A stretch of DNA of 64,000 nucleotides. Origin: Elusimicrobiota bacterium (GTDB lineage Bacteria; Elusimicrobiota; Elusimicrobia; Elusimicrobiales; UBA9959). A model generated the notes under the pieces. That model had not been told where the DNA came from, did no database searches, and saw only the letters and a program-made list of their open reading frames with translations. The DNA is taken from the NCBI GenBank assembly GCA_016208085.1, contig JACQYT010000092.1, forward strand, positions 40,404 to 104,403. The letters run 5' to 3'. Position numbers and translations under genes: made by a program. Positions 30,369 through 39,050 of this stretch are shown here, piece after piece. How positions within the stretch are numbered: position 1 is the stretch's first letter; every line of letters starts with the position of its first letter.

Positions 30369-31166
30369 ATGTATCAGAAACACTGGGACCTTAAGAAACT
30401 GCCTTTTGAAAATACACCTGACACCGAATTTTTCTTTGAATCGGAAAAGCATAAGGAGGCTTTTTCAAGGCTCGCTTATGTCATAGAAGAAAAAAAATCG
30501 TGCGCGGCCCTGACCGGAGCTTACGGCACCGGCAAGACGCTGGTGCTGAAGGCTCTGGAACTGGAATTCAAAAAAAAGGGGTATGTCTTTTCCTTTGTGA
30601 ATAATCCGCGCCTGGACGACCTGGGGCTTTTAAAAATGATCCTGCATAATTTCACCGGCTACAACGTGCCGCCGCGCAAGGAAGACGTGCTGATGGGGAT
30701 AGAAAAATTCCTGCGCGACACCTACCAGGACGGCAAGCATGTGGTGGCGGCCATAGACGAGGCGCAGCTTATAGACGACATTTCGGTGTTCGAGGAACTG
30801 CGGCTTTTGCTTAATTTCCAGACCGAAACCCGCTTCCTGATAACGCTTTTGCTGGCGGGCCAGCCGGAACTTAACGGGAAGCTCGACGCCAATAAGCAGT
30901 TCAGCCAGCGCATAGTCTTAAGCTATAACCTGGCTCCGCTGGATTTTGAAGAGACAAAAGAATACATGGACCACCGCCTGAAGATTGCCGGGCTTAAGGA
31001 AAACATATTTGATGCCGAGGCGCTTGAAACGGTCTTTGAGCGCTCGGGCGGCATACCCAGGTGGATAAACAATATCTCGAATATGAGCATGCTGACGGCT
31101 TTTTCAAAAGGCGAACAGCGCATCGGCGCAGAAATAGTCATCGAGGCGATAGAGAGCAGCAAATAA
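30369..31166 (+). CDS. ExeA/GspA-like AAA ATPase
   Basis: LTGAYGTGKTLVLKALE; VAAIDEAQLIDD; LAGQPELNGKL. Confidence 0.88.
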   Translation: MYQKHWDLKKLPFENTPDTEFFFESEKHKEAFSRLAYVIEEKKSCAALTGAYGTGKTLVLKALELEFKKKGYVFSFVNNPRLDDLGLLKMILHNFTGYNVPPRKEDVLMGIEKFLRDTYQDGKHVVAAIDEAQLIDDISVFEELRLLLNFQTETRFLITLLLAGQPELNGKLDANKQFSQRIVLSYNLAPLDFEETKEYMDHRLKIAGLKENIFDAEALETVFERSGGIPRWINNISNMSMLTAFSKGEQRIGAEIVIEAIESSK

Positions 31167-31196
31167 GGCGGGGTATAGGGTAAGGAGTTTCTGAAT

Positions 31197-31820
31197 ATGA
31201 ACATCCTGGGCATTGGCGCTCACCCGGACGATCTTGAATTCGGCTGCGGCGGGCTGTTTTATAAATTATCCGCCAGAGGCCATAAAATAAACATGCTGGT
31301 TATGACAGGCGGCGATATAGGCGGCAACCCCGGCGCGCGCAAGGTCGAACAGGAAAAAGCCGCCGGCCTGCTTAAAGCGGAGTTGTTCTGGGGGGGGTTC
31401 AGAGATACGGAGGTTCCGATGAGCCGGGAAATCATCCAGACCGCGGAGCGCCACATAGCGCTTGTGAAACCGGATCTCATCCTGGTCAACTACGGCGACG
31501 ACACGCACCAGGACCACCGCAATGTTTCAAGAGCGGTTGTAACGGCGGCCCGCTATAGGAAGAATATCCTCTTCTATGAAGTGCCTACCACCATGAATTT
31601 CGTGCCGACCATCTTCTCCGATATCGGCGGCGTGATAAACAAAAAAGTGCGGCTTTTAAAATGCCACTGTTCACAGATCTACAGGACCAGGGTCAAAAAT
31701 CTCTCCATCATAGAGAGCGCCAGGAGCGCGGCGGTATTCAGAGGCTATCAGGACCGGCTGAAATACGCCGAAGGATTCGTGCCGCAGCGCCTGTTGCTGG
31801 ACTTCATACTTAAACGCTGA
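31197..31820 (+). CDS. PIG-L/LmbE family deacetylase (BshB1-like)
   Basis: ILGIGAHPDDLEFGCGGLFYKL; DDTHQDHRNVSRAVVTAARY. Confidence 0.9.
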   Translation: MNILGIGAHPDDLEFGCGGLFYKLSARGHKINMLVMTGGDIGGNPGARKVEQEKAAGLLKAELFWGGFRDTEVPMSREIIQTAERHIALVKPDLILVNYGDDTHQDHRNVSRAVVTAARYRKNILFYEVPTTMNFVPTIFSDIGGVINKKVRLLKCHCSQIYRTRVKNLSIIESARSAAVFRGYQDRLKYAEGFVPQRLLLDFILKR

Positions 31821-32965
31821 TGAGCAAAAAGGGAAAATCGGTCGCCTTTTTAAGCCTGGCGGCGCTGCTGGTCATGCTGCCGCCCGGCGGTTTTTCCGCC
31901 TGGACCTGGGTGGAGGGCCTGCGCTGGTTCTACCTTTTCCTTATCGCTTCGCTGATCGCGCTTGTGTTCTCCCCGCTGACCTCCCTGCTTGCGTGGCGCA
32001 TAGGCGCCGTGGACCTGCCGGGCGAACGAAAAATCCATACGGAACCGGTGCCGCGCGTAGGAGGGCTCGCCGTCTACGCCGCTTTTATCTGTACGGTGTT
32101 CAGAAACCAGCAGTTTTCAGAGGAGGTCCTGGGCATAATGCTGGGCGGTTCGGTGATATTCGCTCTCGGCTTCATGGACGACTGGAAACAGCTGTCCGCG
32201 AAGACCAGACTGGTATGGCAGGCGGCGGCTTCGGTTATAGTGGTGCTTTTCGGCTTGCGTCTCAGCTTCGCGCTGCAACTCCCGTTCGGTTACTGGATCT
32301 CCTGCGTCCTTTCCGTTCTATGGCTGGTGGGCATAACCAACGCGTTCAATTTCATGGACGGCATAGACGGCCTCGCCTCCAGCATGGGCGCGGTCTGCGC
32401 GCTTTTGTTCCTGGGTATAGGCTGGAATTCCAGCCAGTATCCGCTGTCTTTCATGTCGGCGGCGCTGGCCGGCGCCTGCGCGGGTTTTTTGAGGATCAAC
32501 TGGCGGCCGGCCCGGGCTTTCCTGGGCGACTGCGGCTCCACCTTCATAGGTTTCATGCTCGGCTGCCTGGCCCTTTACGGCAGCTGGGCCACCAATAACC
32601 CGGTCGTGGCGTTTTCAACCCCGCTGCTGGTGCTGGGTATACCGATCTTTGACCTCATCTATACCACGGTCTCAAGAATAAGGAACGGACAGGTAAACAA
32701 TATCGGGGAATGGCTGGAATACACCGGCAAGGACCATTTCCATCACAGGCTGATGAAGCTGGGCCTGAGCGTGGGGGGCACGGTCGGTTTTATAACGCTT
32801 TTAAATATCTGCCTGGGCTTGAGCGCCTGGACCATGCGGCATACGGCCTCCACGCTGGGCACCTGGTTCTTAATGGCCCAGAGCCTGATAATCTTCGCCA
32901 TAGTGGTGGCGCTGATGCTTCTGGGCAGGGAGAGGACAAAAGAAAGGGTAGAGGGGAGAGGGTAG
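31820..32965 (+). CDS. MraY/WecA-family glycosyl-1-phosphate transferase
   Basis: GERKIHTEPVPRVGGLAVY; GFMDDWKQLSAKTRLVWQ; AFNFMDGIDGLASS; FLGDCGSTFIGFMLG. Confidence 0.92.
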   Translation: MSKKGKSVAFLSLAALLVMLPPGGFSAWTWVEGLRWFYLFLIASLIALVFSPLTSLLAWRIGAVDLPGERKIHTEPVPRVGGLAVYAAFICTVFRNQQFSEEVLGIMLGGSVIFALGFMDDWKQLSAKTRLVWQAAASVIVVLFGLRLSFALQLPFGYWISCVLSVLWLVGITNAFNFMDGIDGLASSMGAVCALLFLGIGWNSSQYPLSFMSAALAGACAGFLRINWRPARAFLGDCGSTFIGFMLGCLALYGSWATNNPVVAFSTPLLVLGIPIFDLIYTTVSRIRNGQVNNIGEWLEYTGKDHFHHRLMKLGLSVGGTVGFITLLNICLGLSAWTMRHTASTLGTWFLMAQSLIIFAIVVALMLLGRERTKERVEGRG

Positions 32966-33086
32966 AAGGTGTGGAAAAGATAAGAAACTATTTATCTTTC
33001 GGCTTCTTCCCTGACCGGCGTAGCGCAATTTTAAGGCGTTCATTTGCAAAATACACAGCTATAGTTGTTTGACAGGCGAACGAACG

Positions 33087-33111
33087 CCCGAAAATTGCTG
33101 CAATTTTCGGG
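33087..33111. repeat. Perfect palindrome CCCGAAAATTGC-T-GCAATTTTCGGG
   Basis: Identical copy at 55652-55676. Confidence 0.92.
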
Positions 33112-33114
33112 TTT

Positions 33115-34206
33115 ATGAAAGAAACAGTTATAGTGAAAACAGCCGTTCGCATGCTGGACGCGGAGCTTTTCCAGCCGTTCACCATCTCAAGCGGAAGCCA
33201 TAAGACGCTTGAAAACGCGCTTTTGGGCGTACGGACCCGGGAGGGGATATGGGGCTGGGGCGAAGCCGCGGTGGCGCCGCATATCACGGGGGAAACCCAG
33301 AAAACCACTTATCTGAACCTGGCAAGGACCGCCGAATGGCTTAAGGGCAGGGACATAGCGGATTACATGAAGCTTTTTGTCCGGCTTGAAGATGCTCTGG
33401 AATCAAACCGCGCGGCTTTGGCCGCTTCCCAGATGGCGCTTTTGGACGCCCTGGCCCGGACGCTTAAGAGGCCGCTGTGGCGGCTTTACGGCGTAAAGCC
33501 GGTTCCAGTGCGGACTGATATAACCGTCGTCATAGGCGCCGAAGCCCGGGCTTATGAGTTCGCCGCGCGCTGGCGCAAGCGGGGATTTTCAATATTCAAG
33601 ATAAAGACCGGCGCAGACACGGATTCGGACCTTGCGCGGATCCTGGCGGTCAAAAAAGCCGCGCCCGGCGCCCGTGTATACCTGGACTTCAACGGCGCTT
33701 ATGACGCCCGCACCGCCGAGCGTTTCGTAAAACGGCTTGAGCAGAAAGGCGTCAGGCCGTGCGTCATAGAGCAGCCTGTGGCGAAGGGTGATGATGAGGG
33801 GCTGGGTTATCTCTCAAGGCGGCTTAATATCCCGGTCTGCGCCGATGAGAGCGTCTATTCGGTGTCCGACGCGGTGCGCCTGATCAAAAAAAAGCGGGTC
33901 ACCGCCGTTAATATAAAACTTGCCAAACTGGGGCTGCTGCGCGCCAGGGAGGTCTGGGCGCTTGCCAGGGCTGCAAGCGTAAAACTCATGATGGGCGAAA
34001 TGCTTGAGACGGAACTGGCTTCGACCTGCGCGGCGCAATTCGCGTCGGGGCTTGGCGGCTTTGACTTTGTTGATCTTGACGCGCCGTTCTTTATAAAACA
34101 AAAAGCGATGAAAGGGGGGCGGCATATCTTATCAAACGGCGTCTATGACATAAAAAGCATAAAGGCCGGCATAGGCTATACGCCGTTACAGAAGGATAAA
34201 GGATGA
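33115..34206 (+). CDS. Enolase-superfamily dipeptide epimerase-like protein
   Basis: FSIFKIKTG; VYLDFNGAY; CVIEQPVAKGD; VCADESVYS; VNIKLAKLGLLRA. Confidence 0.85.
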   Translation: MKETVIVKTAVRMLDAELFQPFTISSGSHKTLENALLGVRTREGIWGWGEAAVAPHITGETQKTTYLNLARTAEWLKGRDIADYMKLFVRLEDALESNRAALAASQMALLDALARTLKRPLWRLYGVKPVPVRTDITVVIGAEARAYEFAARWRKRGFSIFKIKTGADTDSDLARILAVKKAAPGARVYLDFNGAYDARTAERFVKRLEQKGVRPCVIEQPVAKGDDEGLGYLSRRLNIPVCADESVYSVSDAVRLIKKKRVTAVNIKLAKLGLLRAREVWALARAASVKLMMGEMLETELASTCAAQFASGLGGFDFVDLDAPFFIKQKAMKGGRHILSNGVYDIKSIKAGIGYTPLQKDKG

Positions 34207-34262
34207 AGGCTTAAGGGCTTTTTTCCACTCTTTTGAATTTTTCGGGATAGCAACCAGCGTTC

Positions 34263-34922
34263 ATGAAAAGCAAGATTTTATTGTTTGTCTGCGCGTTTCT
34301 ATTTTCCGCCGGCGCGCGGGCGCAGTACAATTATTCCTTCCCGGAGGAGATGGAGCCGCTTGAGGAAGCGCCCAAGAAGGCGGCTCTTCCCCGCTTTTAC
34401 CGCTACTATTACGCCGTCGGCGGCGGGGTTTCCGCGCCGGTCGGCGGGCGCTGGGGGGATAAAGACGCGGGGTTCAAATCATCCCCGGCCTGGTCTTTCG
34501 CAGCCGCCAAAAAAGTTGACGATCTCCTGAGTTACGGGATTGAATCCTCATACGACACGGGATACAGACACAGGACGCTTCCGGAGATGAGCGTGCGTCT
34601 GTTTTCCTTTACGCCGTTCATCAGGGCCGCTCGCCGCTACGGGGGCAGCGCTTATTATGCGGTCCTGGGCGCGGGAATTTATCACTGGAGCCAGCCCGCA
34701 TTCGGTTCCGCCGGGACCGGGCGTCCCTCGGGTTCCGGTTCAAGCCTCGGCGTCAATATAGGCGGCGGCGCCCTCTACCCTTTCGGCGGCGGCCTGAAGG
34801 TCGGTTTCGATCTGCGCTGGCACCACCTCTTTTCGGTCAACAGCGGTAATTTTGAAGCGGACCTGATTAATAATATCGTTGGGACCATCGTGTTCTGTTA
34901 CGGGTTTATAAACAGCCCTTGA
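34263..34922 (+). CDS. Hypothetical outer-membrane beta-barrel protein
   Basis: Signal peptide MKSKILLFVCAFLFSAGARAQ; alternating beta pattern. Confidence 0.6.
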   Translation: MKSKILLFVCAFLFSAGARAQYNYSFPEEMEPLEEAPKKAALPRFYRYYYAVGGGVSAPVGGRWGDKDAGFKSSPAWSFAAAKKVDDLLSYGIESSYDTGYRHRTLPEMSVRLFSFTPFIRAARRYGGSAYYAVLGAGIYHWSQPAFGSAGTGRPSGSGSSLGVNIGGGALYPFGGGLKVGFDLRWHHLFSVNSGNFEADLINNIVGTIVFCYGFINSP

Positions 34923-35212
34923 CAAGTCATCTAAGAATATTACCAAAGGAATGATGTCATCATCGGCAGTTTCTTTTTCTTTTTTGCTTCTTTTTTCTTT
35001 TTGTGAATTCATGTGGATAAGGTTTGAATGACAAAGGGGAACTGGTCCTGCGGGTCAACCGCCGCATCTACAGTGTCAGCAGGGAAGGGACGCCGCGCCT
35101 GGAAGCCGAACTGCCCGTCTACAAAGGCCGGCACCGCAGCGTAGAGACCATACGCCCCGACATTCATTTAAATATCAGGATGCCGGACCCCGGCAAGATA
35201 AAATAAACCAAT

Positions 35213-35758
35213 ATGAAATCTAATACCGGGCAAATGATCTTGTTGTTTGCGTGTTTTTGGCTGTTGGCCGGCTGTGAAAAGACCGCGCAGCGCATGCAAC
35301 CGGAGATCAAGCGGCTTGACGAGTCGGTAAAGTATTCAATCCCAGACAGATGGCAGGTAATGAAACAGCAGAACACCGCTGATATAAAAAAAGCGCTTTA
35401 TTTTATACCTTATCCGCCCGCTGACGGTACCCGGCATAGCGCCAACGCATTTATTATTATCCGGCATTGTCCGGTTGAACTGAAGGTCAGGGAGCTGGAT
35501 GTCGGCGCTTACCATAACGCCGCGGAGGGATATATAATCGTTAACGATGTAATGGACAGCGATAAATGGCGAACGGTCCTGTCTGAAGCGCATGATGAGG
35601 TGCCATATATGTTTATGGAGCGATTCGGCAGTTGGCAGGGTGTAAGCGTTTATTTCAATATAACATTTCCATTGATGAAGGAAAAAGACGCAGATTGGCA
35701 CAAAAAAATAGCAGATGAGTTCAACCAGACAGTTAAATCGCTGGAAATTCTAAAATGA
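35213..35758 (+). CDS. Hypothetical lipoprotein
   Basis: Lipobox-like ILLFACFWLLAGCEK. Confidence 0.6.
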   Translation: MKSNTGQMILLFACFWLLAGCEKTAQRMQPEIKRLDESVKYSIPDRWQVMKQQNTADIKKALYFIPYPPADGTRHSANAFIIIRHCPVELKVRELDVGAYHNAAEGYIIVNDVMDSDKWRTVLSEAHDEVPYMFMERFGSWQGVSVYFNITFPLMKEKDADWHKKIADEFNQTVKSLEILK

Positions 35759-35880
35759 CATCCAAAAGAGGGGACAGGGGACGCTGATGAAAGTATGAAT
35801 GTTTCGCAATGACACGCTTAGAAGGAGAGCGGCGGCCGGGCGGTGGAAAAGCCAGGGAAAACGCGGGTTGTCAGGGGATG

Positions 35881-37521
35881 TCAGTCGGCCGGGGCGGGGG
35901 GATCAATGAATTTTCGTGCAATGTAAATTAACAGCCTGTTGGCCCCTACCCCGACCGGATAGCATATAAGCATTGCTTGAATGAATACAGTCAATCCCAC
36001 CATCAGATAGGAAGTAAAAAAAGCCGGCAGATTGGCGGCAAAGTTCGAAAAAAATTCAAAATGACCGTTCAGCAAGCCGTCTATCTGGTTGTCCACGAGA
36101 TAATGCATCGTCAAGCCAAGCAATATTGGCGCGGCGATCTCCAATAACCTGTGCAGAAGAGCAGAATGCCGTCGCTGCGCCATCACACTGATAGCGACGA
36201 TAAGTATCGGGGCGCAAATATACGCAATGGAATAGAGATACATATGATCGGTCATTGCGGAGATCCATGGTGTATCGCCAGGGCTGCTCAAGACCGAAAA
36301 TGGATGAAGCCCCATCATATCCACAACAAATACCAGCATGAAGGCTGTAACCAACTGAAGAAACCGGATGGCAAGCTTCAATGCCGAAATTCGCTCCGGT
36401 ATTACTGGGCGTGTCTCCGGAATATGCGCGGCCAAATCAGCGGCCTGCCGCTTTTTCCGCCGCCATAATCGCCATACGCTGACAAGCCATGGAATGCAGC
36501 CTAAGATCGTTGTGGTGAGCAACAGAAGCGAAAGGGATCTTCTGGAAGTCGATTCCAAAAGCCCGTATTTTCTTGCCGCAAATATGTGAGCGCCGGCCGC
36601 ATATGCCCAGCCAAGCATCGGTATAACAAGAGGGCGGTAAATTATCCTACCGCCGTTATTGGCCTGAACGCTGCTCCACCAGATAAAATATGCGAAGTAA
36701 AGGCTTGCCGCCAGGGGAAATATAGGATAAGCCAATATGTAGATAAACGCCCAGTATATTGCGTCCGCCAATCCCTGCATTATTTTCAGCGGTTTAATGG
36801 TGGCAAGGGATTCCGGCGTGCCGATTTTATCCAAAACCCATTCATATTCGGAAGAAGGATAATAATCCCGGAAAGATATGCCCTTTTTTCGCATCAGGGC
36901 AATCAATAGAGAAACTGCACCTTTTGCCTCCGGGCCGAAATAGCGCAGCGCGTTTGCGGCCTTTACAGGATTTACGGCCTTATCATTATCCTTTAGTTCC
37001 TCTATCAAGACCGGCAGGGCCTCCTTTTTGGCGCCGATATCCTTCTCAGCCAGGAGCTCTGCCCCCATATGTCGTTGAAATGCGTCCTTATTGCAAAGCC
37101 ATGTCCTCAAGTCCGCCAAAACCGCATTGTGAAGTTCGGCCTCAAATTCCGCAGCGCGGCTGGGTTTCCGGCCCGTGGGGGACAGTTTCGCTTTAAAGAA
37201 AACGTTCGTCCTTGCCAGAGCCTCCGCCGCGCTGTACCGCACGAACTTGTCCGGGTCATAAAGGCGTTTCTTCAATGCCTTGATGATCGCTTTCCGCTCG
37301 TCTTCGGTACAGAGGCATTGTCTGCCATAATTGCCAAGATATTCCGCGGCAAATTTGCGGACCTCCGGATTTTTATCCTCCACCTGTTTTAATGACAGGG
37401 CTATATGTTCGTGAGTGTACCAGTCATCCGCATAAAGCGAAGCAGGGGCGGTTGTCAGGATAAGAAATCCGCAAACAATTATTCGTTGAATGGCGAATGG
37501 CATATTGCTGCGCCTTGTCAT
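35881..37521 (-). CDS. HEAT-repeat N-terminal, multi-span membrane protein
   Basis: NPEVRKFAAEYLGNYG, DPDKFVRYSAAEALART then multiple hydrophobic segments. Confidence 0.65.
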   Translation of the reverse strand: MTRRSNMPFAIQRIIVCGFLILTTAPASLYADDWYTHEHIALSLKQVEDKNPEVRKFAAEYLGNYGRQCLCTEDERKAIIKALKKRLYDPDKFVRYSAAEALARTNVFFKAKLSPTGRKPSRAAEFEAELHNAVLADLRTWLCNKDAFQRHMGAELLAEKDIGAKKEALPVLIEELKDNDKAVNPVKAANALRYFGPEAKGAVSLLIALMRKKGISFRDYYPSSEYEWVLDKIGTPESLATIKPLKIMQGLADAIYWAFIYILAYPIFPLAASLYFAYFIWWSSVQANNGGRIIYRPLVIPMLGWAYAAGAHIFAARKYGLLESTSRRSLSLLLLTTTILGCIPWLVSVWRLWRRKKRQAADLAAHIPETRPVIPERISALKLAIRFLQLVTAFMLVFVVDMMGLHPFSVLSSPGDTPWISAMTDHMYLYSIAYICAPILIVAISVMAQRRHSALLHRLLEIAAPILLGLTMHYLVDNQIDGLLNGHFEFFSNFAANLPAFFTSYLMVGLTVFIQAMLICYPVGVGANRLLIYIARKFIDPPAPAD

Positions 37522-37693
37522 AGCGTCAACGGCAGGTATGGCTACAGGAAACTTTGGAAAGTCGGATAAATTGACGCATAAGTCTCCCGTGTTAGAATAT
37601 TATGCACAATTCACTATTGTAGTGCAAATGTTTTAACGCTGAAGCAGCAATTCCGCGGTCGTTTGCGGAATTGCTGTATCCCGCTGTTGCCCC

Positions 37694-37722
37694 TTGACTA
37701 TATACCATATATGTGATATACT
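37694..37722 (+). promoter_or_regulatory. Sigma70-like promoter of the TA locus: TTGACT N17 TATACT
   Basis: ttgactatataccatatatgtgatatact. Confidence 0.75.
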
Positions 37723-37765
37723 ATAAATGTAATATTTCTCACGGGCTGCAAGTAAGGAAGGAATA

Positions 37766-38044
37766 ATGGGTAATCAGCTAAATTATGAAATCGAGTTTTA
37801 TAAAAAAGCGGGCGCTGAACGATCGCCAGTGGATGATTACCTTGATACAATGCCGGAGAAACACCGGCAAAAAGCTATGGCTATCATGGCCAGGCTTGAG
37901 GAAGAAGGGCCAAATTTGAAACGTCCGCATGCCGATGTTCTGCGGGGGAAGATCCGGGAACTGCGTTGTGGATTCTATACTTTTGAACACGGATTTTTAT
38001 ATTTCTTCTGGAATAAGACTATTGTAATTACCAGGGATTTTTAA
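37766..38044 (+). CDS. higB: RelE/HigB-type toxin, reading frame broken near the C-terminus (continues in -1 frame to 38127)
   Basis: MARLEEEGPNLKRPHADVLRGKIRELRCGFYTFEHGFLYFFWNKTIVIT; -1 frame continues QGFLKKTRAVPGGEITSAEQAMSEWTKRNKV*. Confidence 0.8.
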   Translation: MGNQLNYEIEFYKKAGAERSPVDDYLDTMPEKHRQKAMAIMARLEEEGPNLKRPHADVLRGKIRELRCGFYTFEHGFLYFFWNKTIVITRDF

Positions 38045-38143
38045 AAAAGACGCGGGCTGTCCCGGGAGGCGAGATTACAAGCGCGGAACAAGCAATGAGT
38101 GAATGGACCAAACGAAACAAAGTTTAGATCTGAGGGGAATATT

Positions 38144-38440
38144 ATGAAAATGACAAATAAGAAAAGAACTTTCCGTGACAGGCTCCATGAGGAAATGAAG
38201 AAGCCTGGATTTAAAGAGGGTTTTGAGCAGTATTACCTGGAAGCGGTTATTGCGGAAAAGATCGTAGAGATGCGGGAACATCAGCATATGACCCAGGTTC
38301 AATTGGCTAAAGCAATTGGAACGGGACAGGGCGCAATTTCGCGTATTGAGAGCGGAGAGCAAAATCTTACCTTTGGTATGCTTAAAAAGATTGCCGGCGT
38401 TTTAAAGTGTCGGGTAATTGTGGATTTAAGACCAGCTTAA
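38144..38440 (+). CDS. higA: XRE-family HigA-type antitoxin
   Basis: MREHQHMTQVQLAKAIGTGQGAISRIESGEQNLTFGMLKKIAGVL HTH. Confidence 0.87.
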   Translation: MKMTNKKRTFRDRLHEEMKKPGFKEGFEQYYLEAVIAEKIVEMREHQHMTQVQLAKAIGTGQGAISRIESGEQNLTFGMLKKIAGVLKCRVIVDLRPA

Positions 38441-38884
38441 CCTAATGAGCGCGAAGCCCCGCCCGGCCGGACCCGCGCCGGCGGCGGCTCCTGGAGCAAA
38501 GGGCAGCAGCTACCTTTTAGGCACGGCGGCGACACCGACTGGGCTACCTTGCGGTCCTAAGCCCAAAGTCTGTCAGCCCGGCGTTATTATCACACATCGG
38601 GCTGCCGCCGCGGACGCCTTCGCCGCGGGTGGCGGCGAGTTGAGCGTCTTAGTAACCACAGTGATAAAGCCGGTTCAGTCGTCCTTCGGATCCCACCAGT
38701 CTATAACAATATCCAGCGACAGCATCATGTCGGAACATAAAAGACGGTTTTGCTTTTTGATACCGAACTTGAGTATCCCTCATGTACTGCCCTCCTTGCC
38801 GATGATGTCATGTTTAAACCTCCCAAACATGCCCTTTTTGCAGGTGTCCGTTCGGTAACATTTTAGATGACTTGATTCGAGCCC

Positions 38885-38913
38885 TTGACAAGTCAAGGGG
38901 GGTCTGCTATACT
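38885..38913 (+). promoter_or_regulatory. Sigma70-like promoter TTGACA N17 TATACT
   Basis: ttgacaagtcaaggggggtctgctatact. Confidence 0.8.
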
Positions 38914-38968
38914 ATGCTAAAGCCGCCCCATTGGAGCCGCTAAATGTGAACTCCCCTGAAACGGGAGA

Positions 38969-38997
38969 GCGAAAACCCGCCAAAAGCGGGTTTTCGC
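38969..38997 (+). terminator. Strong hairpin GCGAAAACCCGC-CAAAA-GCGGGTTTTCGC
   Basis: 12-bp perfect stem about 60 nt downstream of the promoter, followed by atttctacgccttttt. Confidence 0.65.
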
Positions 38998-39050
38998 ATT
39001 TCTACGCCTTTTTAAATTGGTATACTTTGTAAAGAGGAGGGAGATTTTAT

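Noticed and set aside
34740-35012. Minus-strand ORF with a charged N-terminus overlapping the beta-barrel gene
   Set aside because: Largely antisense to the better-supported plus-strand gene and no recognisable domain.
38445-38858. ORF after higA as a protein-coding gene
   Set aside because: Low-complexity Ala/Pro/Gly translation with no RBS or motif; more likely GC-rich noncoding or decayed sequence.
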